NCBI GenBank assembly: GCA_943736015.1
Contig: OX031071.1
Span: 28,614,619 to 28,678,618 of the forward strand
Source: Tridacna crocea
Lineage: Eukaryota > Mollusca > Bivalvia > Cardiida > Cardiidae
DNA: 64,000 nt
Direction: 5' to 3'
Position 1 is the stretch's first letter; every line of letters starts with the position of its first letter. The notes beneath the pieces were generated by a model. It did not search any database, had not been told where the DNA came from, and saw nothing but the letters and a program-made list of their open reading frames with translations. The translations under genes were made by a program, and so were the position numbers. This document shows, piece by piece, positions 1 to 11,069 of this stretch.

Positions 1-32
1 ATAGTGATGGCCATAAAAATATAAAGTGGGTG

Positions 33-271
33 TTAAAATTCATTGAAACTTGAATCATGTCATCCAAACTTTTACAATCCTGGAAAAGAAGCCTTTTGAA
101 AATACTGTTGGAAAAGGAGAAAATGCTGATAACCAGCATTTTCTCCTTTTCCAACAATGTTTCTATCCTTCCCAAAACAATTCTCAAAATTTGAGTCACA
201 TTTATTTTGTTGTCTGCAATTTTTTTTTAATTTAGACTGGTCTTAAATATTATTGCTAGGTAAGGAGTTAA
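33..271 (+). mobile_element. TTAA palindromic MITE
   Basis: Left end eroded; central palindrome intact. Confidence 0.7.
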
Positions 272-424
272 AAATATGGAAATTAATGTGAAGTTTAAAG
301 TATGGAAATGAATGTGAAGGTGACAGTTTGTATTGTAGTTTCTCCAAGTGTTATTGGCTCAAAGAAAAAATTATTACAATCACCAGTTTAACAAGGAAGA
401 GTTTTTTTTTTAAACGTACAGAAT

Positions 425-605
425 TCCAGATAAGAGGGAGTGATGGTTTTCTAAATCCATTATGTCTCTTCAAAACCCTATGTTGTGGGTACTCATTAGA
501 ATCGTCTTGACAAGACGATTCTAATGAGTACCTACATCATAGGCTTTAGCGGGGAATAAATCATATTTTCAATTTTGAAATCAAAATCACTCCCTCTGGT
601 TAGAG
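425..605. repeat. small palindromic element with central perfect palindrome
   Basis: The ends AGAGGGAGTGAT / ATCACTCCCTCT are inverted. The centre, GTACTCATTAGAATCGTCTT and its complement (about 489-531), is a perfect palindrome around GAC. This is a different family from the TTAA MITEs. Confidence 0.65.
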
Positions 606-749
606 CTCTGTTGTGGGCAAAAAAGAAAAAAAAATGGTAACTAGCAATTTCTTGTTTTTCAACACTGATTTCTACTGTTTCATTTGTTGTCTGCAAATGC
701 TTCCAATTTTGATAAGTCTGAAATGTTTTTTTTTGGTAAGTAGTTAACC
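595..749 (+). mobile_element. TTAA palindromic MITE, 5'-truncated
   Basis: Decayed hairpin, right arm recognisable (GTCTGCAAATGCTTCCAATT). Confidence 0.6.
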
Positions 750-769
750 CTTATCCCCTGCAAAGTAAT

Positions 770-998
770 TTAACCCATTACCACACAATCCCTTCTTTTG
801 ACGACTCTGAGAAAGAAGCCTGTAGAAAACATGTGGGAAAAAGAGAAAATGCTGGTAACCAGCATTTTCTTCTTTTCCCACAATGTTTTCTACAGTTCAC
901 AAAACAAATTTCAAATTTTCAGTTACTTTTATTTTGTCGTCTGCAAATGATTTCGATTTTGGACAAACCTTAAACTTTGTCGTTTGGTAATGAGTTAA
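770..998 (+). mobile_element. TTAA palindromic MITE (reference copy)
   Basis: This is the dominant repeat. It is ~225 bp, bounded by TTAA, with similar ends: TTAACCCATTACCACACAAT at the left and, reversed, TTAACTCATTACCAAACGAC at the right. At the left arm's inner end lies a near-perfect ~50-bp palindrome (GTGGGAAAAGGAGAAAATGC, TGGTAACCA, then the complement). The right arm holds TTCAGTCACTTTTATTTTGT and GTCTGCAAATGCTTTCAATT. TTAA sites and CCY-type ends fit piggyBac. It does not encode a protein. '+' means the AATCCC…AAGAAGCC arm is on the left. Confidence 0.9.
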
Positions 999-1019
999 TG
1001 GAAACTTTCAAGCGGGTGG

Positions 1020-1246
1020 TTAACCCATTACCACTCAATCCCTACTTTTGACGCCCCTGAGAAAGAAGCCTTTAGAAAACATTGTGGGAAAAGTAGAAAA
1101 TGCTGGTAACCAGCATTTTCTCCTTTTCCCACAATGTTTTCTACCCTTCACAAAACAAATTTCAAATTTCCAGTCATTTTTATTGTCGTCTGCAAATGCT
1201 TTCAATTTAGACAAGTCTATAATAATGTCGTTTGGTAAAGAGTTAA
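1020..1246 (+). mobile_element. TTAA palindromic MITE
   Basis: Full length, close to the reference copy, 21 bp downstream of it. Confidence 0.9.
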
Positions 1247-1285
1247 CTCAAAATCTTAATTTTATTGTGACAGCCATTGTTAAAG

Positions 1286-1495
1286 TTAACCCACTACCAC
1301 ACAAACCCTACTTTTGACGATCCTGAGAAAGAAGCCTATATAGAAAACATTGTGGAACCAGCATTTTCTACTTTTCCCATGATGTTTTCTATCCTTCACA
1401 AAATGAATTTCGAATTTTCAGTCACTTTTACTTTTTCGTCTGCAAATGCTTTGGATTTGACAGGCCCAAAATGTTGTTGTTTTGTTATGAGTTAA
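1286..1495 (+). mobile_element. TTAA palindromic MITE
   Basis: Left side of the hairpin partly deleted (ATTGTGGAACCAGC). Confidence 0.8.
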
Positions 1496-1584
1496 ATGTT
1501 AGTCAAGGGATGGGTTATGTGTTTTGAAGGACAGAAAATACTGTGGGAAAAGGAAAAAAAATGAATAAAACTTACTCAGGGTTG

Positions 1585-1769
1585 TTTAGCCCTGTAGTGA
1601 CCCGTTTAAAAACAAAATTGCAGAAAAAGGAGAAATAACTGGTGAATAGCATTTTCTTCTTTTTCCACTGTTTTTCACCCTCCCTGATCATTTTAGCCAC
1701 ATTGAACTTGTTATCTGCAAATGCTGTCATTTTGAACCAGTCTAAAATGTTGTTAGGTACATGATTAAC
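1585..1769 (+). mobile_element. TTAA palindromic MITE, diverged
   Basis: Left end lost; loop reads TGGTGAATAGCA. Confidence 0.55.
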
Positions 1770-2100
1770 CCTTTACCAAACATTAACAATCCCAGGTATT
1801 CACAACCCTGAGAAAGAAGCCTTCAGAAAACATTGTGGGAAAAGGAGAAAATGCTGGTAACCAGCATTTTCACCTTTTTCCCACAATGTTTTCTCCCCTT
1901 TCCAAAACAAGTTTTTAAAAAAAAAAAAGTCCCTACCTACCCTACCTACAGTCGGACTCGAGCCCAACCAGCATTATGTCCATTTCCCAGGATGTTTCCT
2001 ACCTTCTTTTAGGCAACTTACATGAGTTGAGCTGTTTCATTTTGTGTCTGCAGACTTTGTAATTTAATGAGTCAAAATTTGGTGTTTGGTACTGGGTTAA
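1767..2100 (+). mobile_element. TTAA palindromic MITE with ~90-bp internal insertion
   Basis: After the hairpin, an A-run and unrelated sequence (CTACCTACAGTCGGACTCGA) are inserted, and part of the hairpin (CCAGCATTATGTCC) is repeated. Confidence 0.65.
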
Positions 2101-2144
2101 AATTGCTAACTTGTAGGATTTCAGATTTAGTAACTTGCTCTCTT

Positions 2145-2358
2145 TAACTGTTAATCACACAGTCCCTGAGAAAGAAGCCTTTTGAAAACATTGTGGGAAA
2201 AGAAGAGAATGCTGGTGACCAGCATTTTTTTCCTTTTCCTATAATGTTTTTTACTCTATCAAAGAAAAATTACACTATTTGAACCACACTGAAACTGTCG
2301 TCTGCAAATTCTTTCGATTTGGACAAGGCTAAGATTTTGTGGTATGGTAAATGGGTAG
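2145..2358 (+). mobile_element. TTAA palindromic MITE
   Basis: Ends eroded (CTGTTAATCACACAGTCC). Confidence 0.7.
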
Positions 2359-2415
2359 CTCCTTTCCATTTGATAAAATTTTAGACTTGTCTATATGGAC
2401 AGTATTGCAGACTAC

Positions 2416-2643
2416 TTAACCCTTTCCCAAACAAGACCTTGTTTTTATGTGTCTGCAGTACAAGTCTTTTGAAAGCACTGTGGGAAAAGGAGAAATTGCT
2501 CGCAACGAGCAATTTCTGCTTTTCCCACAGTGTTTTCTGCCCCTTCGGATAATTTTCTGCCAGTGTTATGAAAGTTAAAATTGTCGTCTGCAGACTCTTT
2601 CAGTTTGGAAGAGTCTAAAATTTGTTGTTTGGGAAAGGGTTAA
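2416..2643 (+). mobile_element. TTAA palindromic MITE, subfamily B
   Basis: Ends TTAACCCTTTCCCAAACAAG; the loop stem is TTGCTCGCAACGAGCAA instead of TGCTGGTAACCAGCA, with pairing kept. Confidence 0.85.
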
Positions 2644-3002
2644 ATGTTGGTTCAAGTGGTTGGATTTTACTATGGAAGTGTAGAAAATGTTGCGGGTAAT
2701 CAAGGAGGTATGCTAGTTACAGGGATCATATGTAAAAAGGTTACAAGAGTTGACCAGTCCTCATGTCAACTTTGATTTGGTGTAGCATGCAGGGTCCATG
2801 ATTGTGCAAATCTCACTGTCTACATCTTTAATCCCACAATTTCGAATATTTAAGGGTGACAAAGTGCATGGAAATGTAATGAATCTTCTGCACAGCATAG
2901 GTGGTACGCGATAGAAATTTATACATTTTAAAAACGAAGATACTACGATACCCTATAAATTTGAAATACTTAGAGGATTTGTTTGTTGTGGACTTCGACA
3001 CC
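2644..3002. other. no recognised feature
   Basis: AT-rich unique-looking sequence; short frames on both strands lack any family signature. Confidence 0.5.
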
Positions 3003-3240
3003 GAAGTTAACAACTTAGGTCATATCAGGACTGCCAATGCACCTATGCATGTGTTTCTTGGCTTTCTTACGCAAGTACTGACACAACTTTCTATACAAAT
3101 CACCAACTACTTGTCTCACTTGTATCAGAGGTGAGAAATGAAAAATCGCTGGTAAGAAAGTTTGTCTCATCCTGGAATTGAATTTGCAACCACCAGGTCA
3201 GGAGTTTGTTGCACTAACCACTGAGCTACTAGGTCGCGCC
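3003..3240 (-). mobile_element. tRNA-derived SINE, diverged reversed copy
   Basis: Contains AACTTAGGTCATATC, GTACTGACACAACTTTC and ACCACCAGGTCAGGAGTTTG of the SINE body; the tail end is truncated. Confidence 0.6.
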
Positions 3241-3707
3241 ACTCCAAGGACTAGGCCACCTGAATACATCGTAGACTTTTTCATGGCAGGGGCATGTCAT
3301 CCGTGTAGACCATTTAATGCCCATTTAAATCGAGGGTTTGCAATTGACATCATCTGAGTGTGAAGAGGCAGAGGGCAGCATTGTTCAAAAGTATCGTGCT
3401 AACACAGAGAGATGTTTATTTCACAACTGTTAATGTGAGTAGATCTATCTATCTGTATGGCTTTGACACTTTTTTTTTCAAGGTACACTAATTCATTGAT
3501 CATATAAAATTTATGATCCTAGGCTAAATTAGGTTATTTAGATGCCCTGGAACTTTTCAGTCCCGTTTTGATTGTCTGATGGGGGAATCTCCCCCCTCTC
3601 TAATATCAGCCTGTATGTAACACTGTGTATCAAATTACAACCCATCTTGGGGCTTCAAGCCCATTAATAACCCTTGGAGTTGAAGGTCGTATAGATTAGG
3701 AGGATTG
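3241..3707. other. no recognised feature
   Basis: Non-coding sequence with no repeat match inside the window. Confidence 0.5.
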
Positions 3708-3926
3708 ATAAAGAACGACAAAATTTAGACTAATCGAAATTGAAAGCATTAATAGACAATAAAATGAAAGTGACTGAAAAATATAAATTTGTTTGGGAAA
3801 GTGTACAAAACATTATGGGAAAAAGAGAAAATGCTGGTTACCAGCAATTGCTTCTTCTACCACAATGTTTTCAGAAGGCTTCTATCTTAGGGTTGTTTAA
3901 AATGGGGATTGTGTGGTAAAGAGTTA
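3708..3926 (-). mobile_element. TTAA palindromic MITE
   Basis: Hairpin right arm eroded (AATTGCTTCTTCTACCAC). Confidence 0.75.
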
Positions 3927-4026
3927 CATCTGTACTAATCAACAAAATTGTAGAAATATAATAATTATTAGGACAGCCAAAGTGCGGAAAGCGCTATGAA
4001 AGTCAGAAGAGGAGGTGCAAAGCATC

Positions 4027-4250
4027 GTTGACTCTTTACCAGACAACAAAATTTTGCCCCTGTCCAAATTGAAAGCATTTGCGGACGATAATTTTAGTTT
4101 GGCTCAAATGGTGCAATTGTTTATCAAGGGTAGAAAACACTGTGGGAAAAGGAGAAAATGCTGGTTACCAGCACTTTTTCCTTTTCCCACAACAATTTTA
4201 AAAGGTGTCTTTCCACTTATTGTTAAAAGTCGTCATTGTGTGGTAAAGGC
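4027..4250 (-). mobile_element. TTAA palindromic MITE
   Basis: Hairpin shortened on the right (CACAACAATTTTAAAAGG). Confidence 0.75.
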
Positions 4251-4431
4251 TTTAGGATTTGCTGAACAACAAAGCATGTACACCATAATTTTGTGGCAAA
4301 CATTTAGACCACCGCTATGTGAAATGTAATCTTTATACTAAATTTCATTTTACCAATTTGTGTGTGACTGAGTTACAATCATAAAACCACCGACAGACAC
4401 GTTGAACTTGTTAGAAAAAGCTTGTCATAGT

Positions 4432-4668
4432 GTTGACTCCTTTACGCACAATGCCGACTTTAAAGCAACCTTGGAAAGAAGCCTTTTGAAAAAATTATGG
4501 GAAAAGGAGAAAATGCAGTAACCAGCATTTTGTCCTTTACCCATAATGTTTTCTAGCCTATCAAAGAGGAGTAAAACTGTTGCACTGTTTATGCTCAAAT
4601 TTTGTCTGCAAATGCTTTGAATTTGGACATTGAAGGCTGAAATTTTGTTTGCTGGTAAACCCTTTCCT
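4432..4668 (+). mobile_element. TTAA palindromic MITE
   Basis: Hairpin loop ATGCAGTAACCAGCAT has lost a base pair. Confidence 0.75.
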
Positions 4669-4878
4669 TTTTTAGCCCTTTGACTGCTTATCGCGACTCC
4701 CAGACGTTTTGCGGACAGCGTAGATCAAGATCAGACTGCACAGAACGTGTAGTCTGATCTTGAATCTATGTTGAGATCTGGAGATTTTATTCCCTAAAAC
4801 ATAACCTTAAAATAACAATTTATGGATTTTTACAATCGAATTGAAAACTTCATTTTAGTTGTTTAGCAGGATACGGGT

Positions 4879-6031
4879 TAGCTCACCTGAGCACAACGTG
4901 CTCAAGGGGAGCTTTTAGGATCACTGGGTTTTCCGTCGTGCGTTGTCAACAATTCTTTAAACATCAACTCCTCCTAAACCACTGGGCAAATTTGGACCAA
5001 ACTTGGCTGGAATGTTCCTTGGGAGGTCCTCTTTACAATTTGTTCACAGAATTTGATTCCGTCAAAAACTCTGGTTGCCATGGCAACCAAATGGAATTTT
5101 ATAGGAAATTCTTTAAAAATCTTCTCGGAAACCAATGGTCAGATTTTAAAATAATTTCACAGAGATGTTCCTTGGGTGACCCTTTTCAAAAAGTGTTGAA
5201 ACATGGCTCTGGTGAATTGGGGCTTCTTGCACTATACAGAAATAAAGGAATTCTTAAAAATTCTTCTTCTCTGAAACGGCTGGTCAGATTTTGAAATAAT
5301 TTCACAGAGATGTTCCTTGGATGACCTTTTTCAAAAAGTGTTCGCGAAATTTTGATCAGTCAAGAATCATGGCTCTGGTGAATGGGGGCTACTTGCACTA
5401 TACAGAAAGAAGAAATTCTTTAAAATTATTCTTCTCTGAAACCGCTGGTCAGAATTTGAAATAATTTCACAGAGATGTTCCTTGGATGACCGTTTTCAAA
5501 AATTGTCTGCGAAATTTTGATTCGTCAAACAATGAGGCTCTGGTGAATGGGGGCTACTTGCACTATATAGGGAAATGAAGAAATTCTTAAAAACTCTTCT
5601 TCTTTGGAACTGCTGGTCAGATTTTGAAATTATTTTACAGAGATGTTCCTTGGGTGACCCTTTCAAAAGGTGTTCATGAAAGTTTGATTCGTCAATAAAC
5701 ATGACTCTGGTGAATGGGGGCTACTTGCACTATATGGCCATGAAGGAATTTTTTAAAATTCTTCTCTGAAATGGCTGATCAGGTTCTGAAATAATTTAAC
5801 ATAACATAATTTAAACGTATCTTAGTTGACCCTTTTCAAAAATTGCTTGAAATATTTTGATCCATCAAGAAACATGGCTCTGATGGCTGTGGGCTATTTA
5901 CACTATACAGACATGAAGAAATTCTTAAAAATTCTTCTTCTCTGAAATGGTTGTTTAGATTGTGAAAAAATTGGCTATGGTCCTCTCAAAAATTCAGGTG
6001 AGCGAACCAGGGCCATCTTGGCCCTCTTGTT
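4879..6031 (+). mobile_element. Helitron-like element with tandem core, copy A
   Basis: The 5' end is TTAGCTCACCTGAGC with hairpin GAGCAC-AAC-GTGCTC. The 3' end is TTCAGGTGAGC followed by hairpin AGGGCCA-TCT-TGGCCCT and CTTGTT. The 10-bp words GCTCACCTGA and TCAGGTGAGC at the two ends are inverted repeats. Between them lie about five ~175-bp direct units, each containing CTGGTCAGATTTTGAAAT, GATGTTCCTTGGGTGACCC and GGGGGCTACTTGCACTATA. Hairpins at both ends and no TIR suggest a Helentron/Helitron-type non-autonomous element; the tandem core resembles the oyster 'pearl' elements. Short frames within it are artefacts of the repeat. Confidence 0.65.
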
Positions 6032-6278
6032 TCATATCCTCTTTAACAATGAAATATAGGATACTTTTACACTGATTTCTCAAAGAGCAGATTAAAAGGT
6101 ACTTGGCGCTATATTTTCTGCATACGAGGATATGAATATGATGCACTAAACATACTGTCGGCCAAGTATGATTTCTGTCGATGCCTAGGAAAATTTTGTC
6201 TTGTGATTGTGGGCAACATGATAGACATGAAAGTGTGACGTGTACAATGTATACACCATTCATCATAGCATAATGTGA

Positions 6279-6503
6279 CACTTTACCAAATAACAAAATT
6301 TTAGACAAATCCAAATTGAAAGCATTTGCAGACGACAAAATTAACGTGAATCAAAAATTAAAATTTGATTTGGAAAGGGAAGAAAATATTGTGGGGAAAG
6401 GAGAAAATGCTGGTTACCAGCATTTTTTCCTTTTCCCACTATGTTTTCTATAGACTTCTTTCTCAGAGTCGTTAAAAGTCGGGATTGTTTGGTAACGGGT
6501 TAA
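6279..6503 (-). mobile_element. TTAA palindromic MITE
   Basis: Full length; left TTAA mutated. Confidence 0.85.
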
Positions 6504-6821
6504 TGAAAAATTGTTCTTTTGTATAAAAACCTTAAATCCGATTACATGAGAACATCAGGAAACTAATTCATGTCTGTCAAGACAGAAAGTTCAAGGATTC
6601 AATGTCTTTTAGAAGTATGTGACAGTGAACTATGCCATGGACCATTTCTAGGTTCAATCGGTATTTCTTAAGTTGATAAACTTAACCAGTAGCCACCACC
6701 ATGTGAACGTGACGTCATCACAGAGTATTCACATGTCATCAGAAGCTGTAATACAGTCGTCTCGATATATAAGAAGATCCCTGTACAGAATGTTAATTTA
6801 GGTAGGACTTGCGTTGTCTTT
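6504..6821. other. no recognised feature
   Basis: Unique-looking non-coding sequence between two MITEs. Confidence 0.5.
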
Positions 6822-7047
6822 TAACTCTTTACCAAACAACAACATTTTAGACTAGTCCAAATTGAAAATATTATAAACTGACAAAATGACAGTGACTCAA
6901 AACTTGAATTTTGTTTTAGAACAGGTGGAAAAGTTTGCTGGGAAAAGCTAAAATGTTGGTTCACAGCGCTTTGTCCTTTTCGAATGGTGCTTCTCTCCCA
7001 AGATTGTTAAAAGTCGGGATTGTGTGGTATAGCACTGACAAATTCCA
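6822..7047 (-). mobile_element. TTAA palindromic MITE, diverged
   Basis: Decayed hairpin (ATGTTGGTTCACAGCGCT). Confidence 0.65.
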
Positions 7048-7174
7048 TTTTCTGAAATTAATGCATGTATACAATTCATACGAGTAGGAAAAAAACTTTC
7101 ATTTTGGATGAACATCTATATGGTAATGTAATTCACTTATAGGTCACATAAATTACTAGTTCATAACTTTTCAG

Positions 7175-7401
7175 GTAAAATAGCAATGTCTAGAGCTGAA
7201 ATTCAGAGAAGGTACCGTGAGAGAAAGAAAGCCAAAGAAGGTAAAAAGTATCTAGAGAAAGAAGCAGCTCGAGTACGGAAATACTATGTGAAGAGTACAG
7301 ACCTTCATCCATTTAAGTTGGAGCAGAGGAGACAAAAAACTAGAAAATGTATGAGGAAAAAGAGATCAAAGGAGAAAGAGGGAATATTTGTGCATTTCTA
7401 A
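7175..7401 (+). CDS. possible alternative terminal exon, basic non-zinc-finger peptide
   Basis: An acceptor (ACTTTTCAG) ends at 7174. The reading frame after it is open in the phase used by the zinc-finger exons (two bases complete a codon) and runs through an in-frame ATG at 7186 to a stop at 7399-7401. The peptide is strongly basic: it begins MSRAEIQRRYRERKKA, continues with a Lys/Arg/Glu-rich helix-like stretch, and has a second basic block (RRQKTRKCMRKKRSK). The RRYRERKKA start resembles the N-terminus of uncharacterised invertebrate and fish proteins, some transposon-derived, but I cannot name a family. An AATAAA lies about 70 bp after the stop, as expected for a 3' exon. It could be a terminal exon of the same gene as the finger exons, an independent small gene starting at the ATG, or an old transposon N-terminus. 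No cysteine/histidine finger is present. Confidence 0.45.
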
Positions 7402-7885
7402 ACAAGACCAAGATTCTGAGAGTCAAGAATAGACGGACAAACAGAATTCAAACTGCAGAACATTGTCCAAAATAAATATCGACCCTCTGATTCAAGCATT
7501 TCCATGAATGTTATTTACCCAAGCACAAATTATGAGTCACTTAGTCCACCCCTGGAGTATTTATGAGTAAGAAATAGATGAGAATGAGTGAATTATCAGT
7601 CATGGTTGTATATGACAGGATTAGTGGTAAATAGGAGGTAGTAAACAAATGAAGTTTTTAAGTGCATATGTTATGTAACTTACAAGAAACAAAACTGCAA
7701 TTCTATTACTGAATAAGCAAATTAAGGGTATCCTTGAAATCAAATATTGAAACAGGATATAAAACAGCTAGTCCCCCGTGCCAAATGTAGGACGGTTTCA
7801 AGGCATCCTAATGATATACCTTGGTAATTTTCGTTGCAATAAAAAGTTTAGTATTATGACTGTTTGTTTGCTTAGTCCACATTTT
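7402..7885. other. presumed 3' flank of the 7.18-kb exon
   Basis: AATAAA near 7472 could serve polyadenylation. No other feature is seen before the SINE at 7886. Confidence 0.4.
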
Positions 7886-8132
7886 GATTGGTTAGTTGTA
7901 TTGGGGTTTAACGCCACTTTAACAACTAAGGTCATATGGCGGTTGGTGATGCACAACAGTTACCGTTTCCTGGCTTTCTCACACCAGTACTAACTCAACT
8001 TTCCAAAGCCAAGACTACTTTCCTCACATGTTTCAGCAGAGCTGGAAAGAAAGTTCAACTCAACAGGGTATTGAACTCACAACCACCAGGTCATGAGTTG
8101 GACACGCTCATCACTGAGCCATCCGGGTGAGC
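7886..8132 (-). mobile_element. tRNA-derived SINE, reversed copy
   Basis: Same family as 24141-24392; the head (GGGCTCACCCGGATGGCTCA on the minus strand) is at the right. Target duplication CCACATTTT at 7877-7885 and 8133-8141. Confidence 0.8.
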
Positions 8133-8185
8133 CCACATTTTAGATATAGTGGTAATATGAAATGCAGTCCAGGTTGACCCCGTTT

Positions 8186-8413
8186 AACTCATTACTAAAC
8201 AACAAAATTTTAGACTGGTTCAAATTGAAAGGATTTACAGACAACTAAATAAAAGTGATTGAAAATTTGAAATTTCTTTTTTGAAAAGGGAAGAAAACAT
8301 AGTGGGAAATGGAGAAAATGCTGGATACCAGCATTTTCTCCTTTTCCCACAATGTTTTCAGAAGGTTTCTTTCCCAGGCTCGTTAAAAGTCGGGATTGTG
8401 TGGTAAAGAGTTA
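8186..8413 (-). mobile_element. TTAA palindromic MITE
   Basis: Full length; hairpin nearly perfect. Confidence 0.85.
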
Positions 8414-8646
8414 CAAGTTACTATAGAACAGTTGGTTCACTAATGATATGTCAAATTTTGAATGTCAAAAAGTGACACCTGCTGCGGCGAATGACCCCTA
8501 TAACTGTAACAATGGTTGGGGAAGCACAACAACGCCCTTGAAAAAGTCAAAGGAAACCCTGAAGGAAGATGGAAGAAAGACAAACACTAGAAGTCCTACA
8601 AGTGTTGGTACCACCATATCTCTGTTGAAGACAGTGTTTGTCACAC

Positions 8647-8874
8647 TTAAACATTTCCCAAACGATAAACTTTTGGACTAGACCAGATTGAAAGCATTTG
8701 CAGACGACAATTCAACTGTTGCTGAAAAGATGATTTCTGTCTATGATATGGTAGAAACATTGTGGGAAAAGGAGAAAATGCTGGTTACCAGCATTTTCTC
8801 CTTTTCCCACAATGTTTTCAAAAGGCTACTATTCCAGACCCGTAAAAACCAGGGATTGTTTGGGAATGGGTTAA
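8647..8874 (-). mobile_element. TTAA palindromic MITE, 'AGACCCGTAAAAACCAGG' type
   Basis: Right end CCAGGGATTGTTTGGGAATG; near-identical in structure to 18658-18886. Confidence 0.88.
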
Positions 8875-8929
8875 GTGTGACTGAGTGTCACATGTCACTG
8901 TGCAAAGCTGTTGTACATGTCTTGAGAGC

Positions 8930-9740
8930 AACTTTGTTCAGACTGAGTTTTGAAATGGGGTTTTATTTAGACATGCCCTTTGTGAACAGTCCTGAAGTAT
9001 GTTGGGGTTTATACTGAGATTTGACTAGGAGTTTTGTTTAGAATTGTTCCATATGAACAGTGCTATCAAACATTGAGGTGTATAGCAAGAATTGACAAGC
9101 AGTCTTCTATAGACATGCCCCCATGTGAACAGTTTTAGTATACATCTGAGTTTATACTGAGATATGAAGTATAGTTCTCTTTAGACATGGCCCTTGTGAA
9201 CAATCTGATAGAGTTTTTCTTTGACATGTTCCATGTGAACAGTCATGTAGTACATAAGGGTTTATACCAAGATTTGACAAGGTGCTTTATGTAGACATGC
9301 CCATTGTGAACAGTTTTGGTGTACATTGGATTTATACTGAGATTTAAGATATAGTTTTGTTAGACATGTTCCTTGTGAACAGTCCTGGAGTATGTAGAGG
9401 TTCATACTGCGATTTGAAATGGAGTTTTATTTAGACATTTTTCTTGTGAACAGTTTTGGTGTACTAGTATATTGGGATTTACACTGAGATTAAAAATATA
9501 GTGTGGTTTAGACATGCTCCTTGTGAACAGACTCACTGTAATTAGAGATCATTATCAGATTTGCAATGGAACTTGCCATGGAAGCTTTTCTTGTGAAAGA
9601 TTTTTATGTTGATTTGGTATATATACATTTAGATTTGAAATACAGTTTAATTTAGACACGTTCTGATTGAACAGTTCTTTATGTAAATGTTAAATTTTAT
9701 TTAGAAGATACAGTTTTCTTTTGACACATTCCTTGTTTTT
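8930..9740 (+). repeat. ~72-bp degenerate minisatellite, about 11 units
   Basis: Units contain TTTAGACATG…CTTGTGAACAGT…TTTATACTGAGATTTGA and a trailing AGTTTT. Divergence is high, so the array is old. No frame is conserved. Confidence 0.8.
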
Positions 9741-9835
9741 ATACCTCTAGACACACCATCCCATGTTTTGATGACTCCAAGGAAGGAGTGTTTTGAAAAT
9801 ATTGAGTGTAAAATGAGAAATTGTTGGTTACTGAA
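9741..9835 (+). mobile_element. TTAA palindromic MITE, left-arm fragment
   Basis: CACACCATCCCATGTTTTGA to ATTGTTGGTTACT only. Confidence 0.5.
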
Positions 9836-10039
9836 AGTTCTAGTATAGTTACCTATGACATAGTTTTTGATCTAACTGATTCATTGGACAATGTAAATGC
9901 AAGTCACTTTCTGGCAAAAGGGGGCTTAGTGCATCTCTATGAGCCATGATACCAGCAAGTCATCGTACAATTGCTGATCCATAAAGTCCATAAAGTCGAT
10001 TTTCTCTGACAATCAGCTGAATATGAAATAGTCTGGTCC

Positions 10040-10266
10040 TTTAACTCTTTACCAAACAACAAAATTTTGGACTAGTTCAAATTGAAAGCATTTGCAGATG
10101 ACAAAATAAATGTGAATAAAAAATAGAATTTTGCATGGGAAAAGGTAGAAAACGTGGGAAAAGGAGAAAATGCTGGTTACCAGCATTTTCTCCTTTTCTC
10201 ACAAAGTTTTCTATAGGCTTCTTTCTCAGGGTTGTTAAAAGACGGAATTGTGTGGTAAAGAGTTAA
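10040..10266 (-). mobile_element. TTAA palindromic MITE
   Basis: Both TTAA ends present; hairpin CCAGCATTTTCTCCTTTTCT with one mismatch. Confidence 0.88.
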
Positions 10267-10504
10267 CATACATAAAATTGACCAATAGCGAAAAGTTTTG
10301 ACCCAGGTCAGCAGCATAGGCTGGTCTGGCACAATACTTTTCGCAGATGCATTAAGCCCCCCTTTAACAGAGCATGGTTCATAGACTGGGGTTTACCAGT
10401 AAAGATCACAAACAGGTCTGGAGTTTTTCTGTCAGCATGTTCTATATATGGGAAGTTCTAATTTACATCCTCCATATTTGAGCAATGTTTTGTGAAAGCT
10501 GGGT

Positions 10505-10650
10505 TTGTCTGTGGTCGTGAGGTAGAGCGTTGGCCTCATAACCTCAGGGTCATGAGTTTGATACTCGGAAACGGGTGTCAACTTTGGGATTTTTCATTGG
10601 CCCACACATTCTGCGTGAGTACTGGTGTAGTTCCCTGGAAGCAGAATCGA
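10505..10650 (+). mobile_element. tRNA-SINE head fragment
   Basis: GTGAGGTAGAGCGTTGGCCT (box A-like) and ATGAGTTTGATACTC (box B-like), then GAGTACTGGTGTAGTTCCCT of the SINE body. Confidence 0.5.
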
Positions 10651-10745
10651 GAGAGATTAGTATAAGTTGAAAGAACTTGTTTCTCAATCGATGCAAAATG
10701 AATATGTTGAAATCAAAACTGGGTCCCTTTAGGACTGAATCCTGT

Positions 10746-10942
10746 TGTTTAATGACTCTGAAAAAGAAGCCTTTTGAAAACATTGTGGGAAAGACACCTT
10801 TTGAAAACCAGCAGTTTTTCCTTTCCCACAATGTTTTCTACCTTTCCCAATACAAATTTTAAATTTTCAGTCTCTTTTATTTTGTCATCTGCAAATGCTT
10901 TCAGTTTGGACCAGTCTAACATGTTGTTTGAATTAGAGTTAA
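10746..10942 (+). mobile_element. TTAA palindromic MITE, 5'-truncated
   Basis: Hairpin left arm replaced by a second AGACACCTTTTGAAAACC. Confidence 0.7.
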
Positions 10943-11069
10943 CCCTTTCCCAAACAAGCCCTGGTTTTTACATGTCTGCAGTAAAAGTCTTTTGAAAACA
11001 CTGTGGGAAAAGGAGAAATTGCTCGTAACGAGCAATTTCTCCTTCTCCCACATTGTTTTCCACCCTTTT
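10939..11069 (+). mobile_element. TTAA palindromic MITE, subfamily B, left half (right half 12788-12875)
   Basis: Loop TTGCTCGTAACGAGCAA. Interrupted by Helitron-like copy B. Confidence 0.85.

Noticed and set aside
1048-1317. Recurring short frames with a KKPLENIVGKGENAGNQHFLLFPQC-like peptide across the window
   Set aside because: They are translations of the MITE's conserved arm and hairpin, present only because the DNA is conserved; frames differ in start and end, and there is no sign of codon-level selection.
4938-5294. 118-codon plus-strand frame
   Set aside because: It lies within the tandem core of Helitron-like copy A; homologous copies have it broken.
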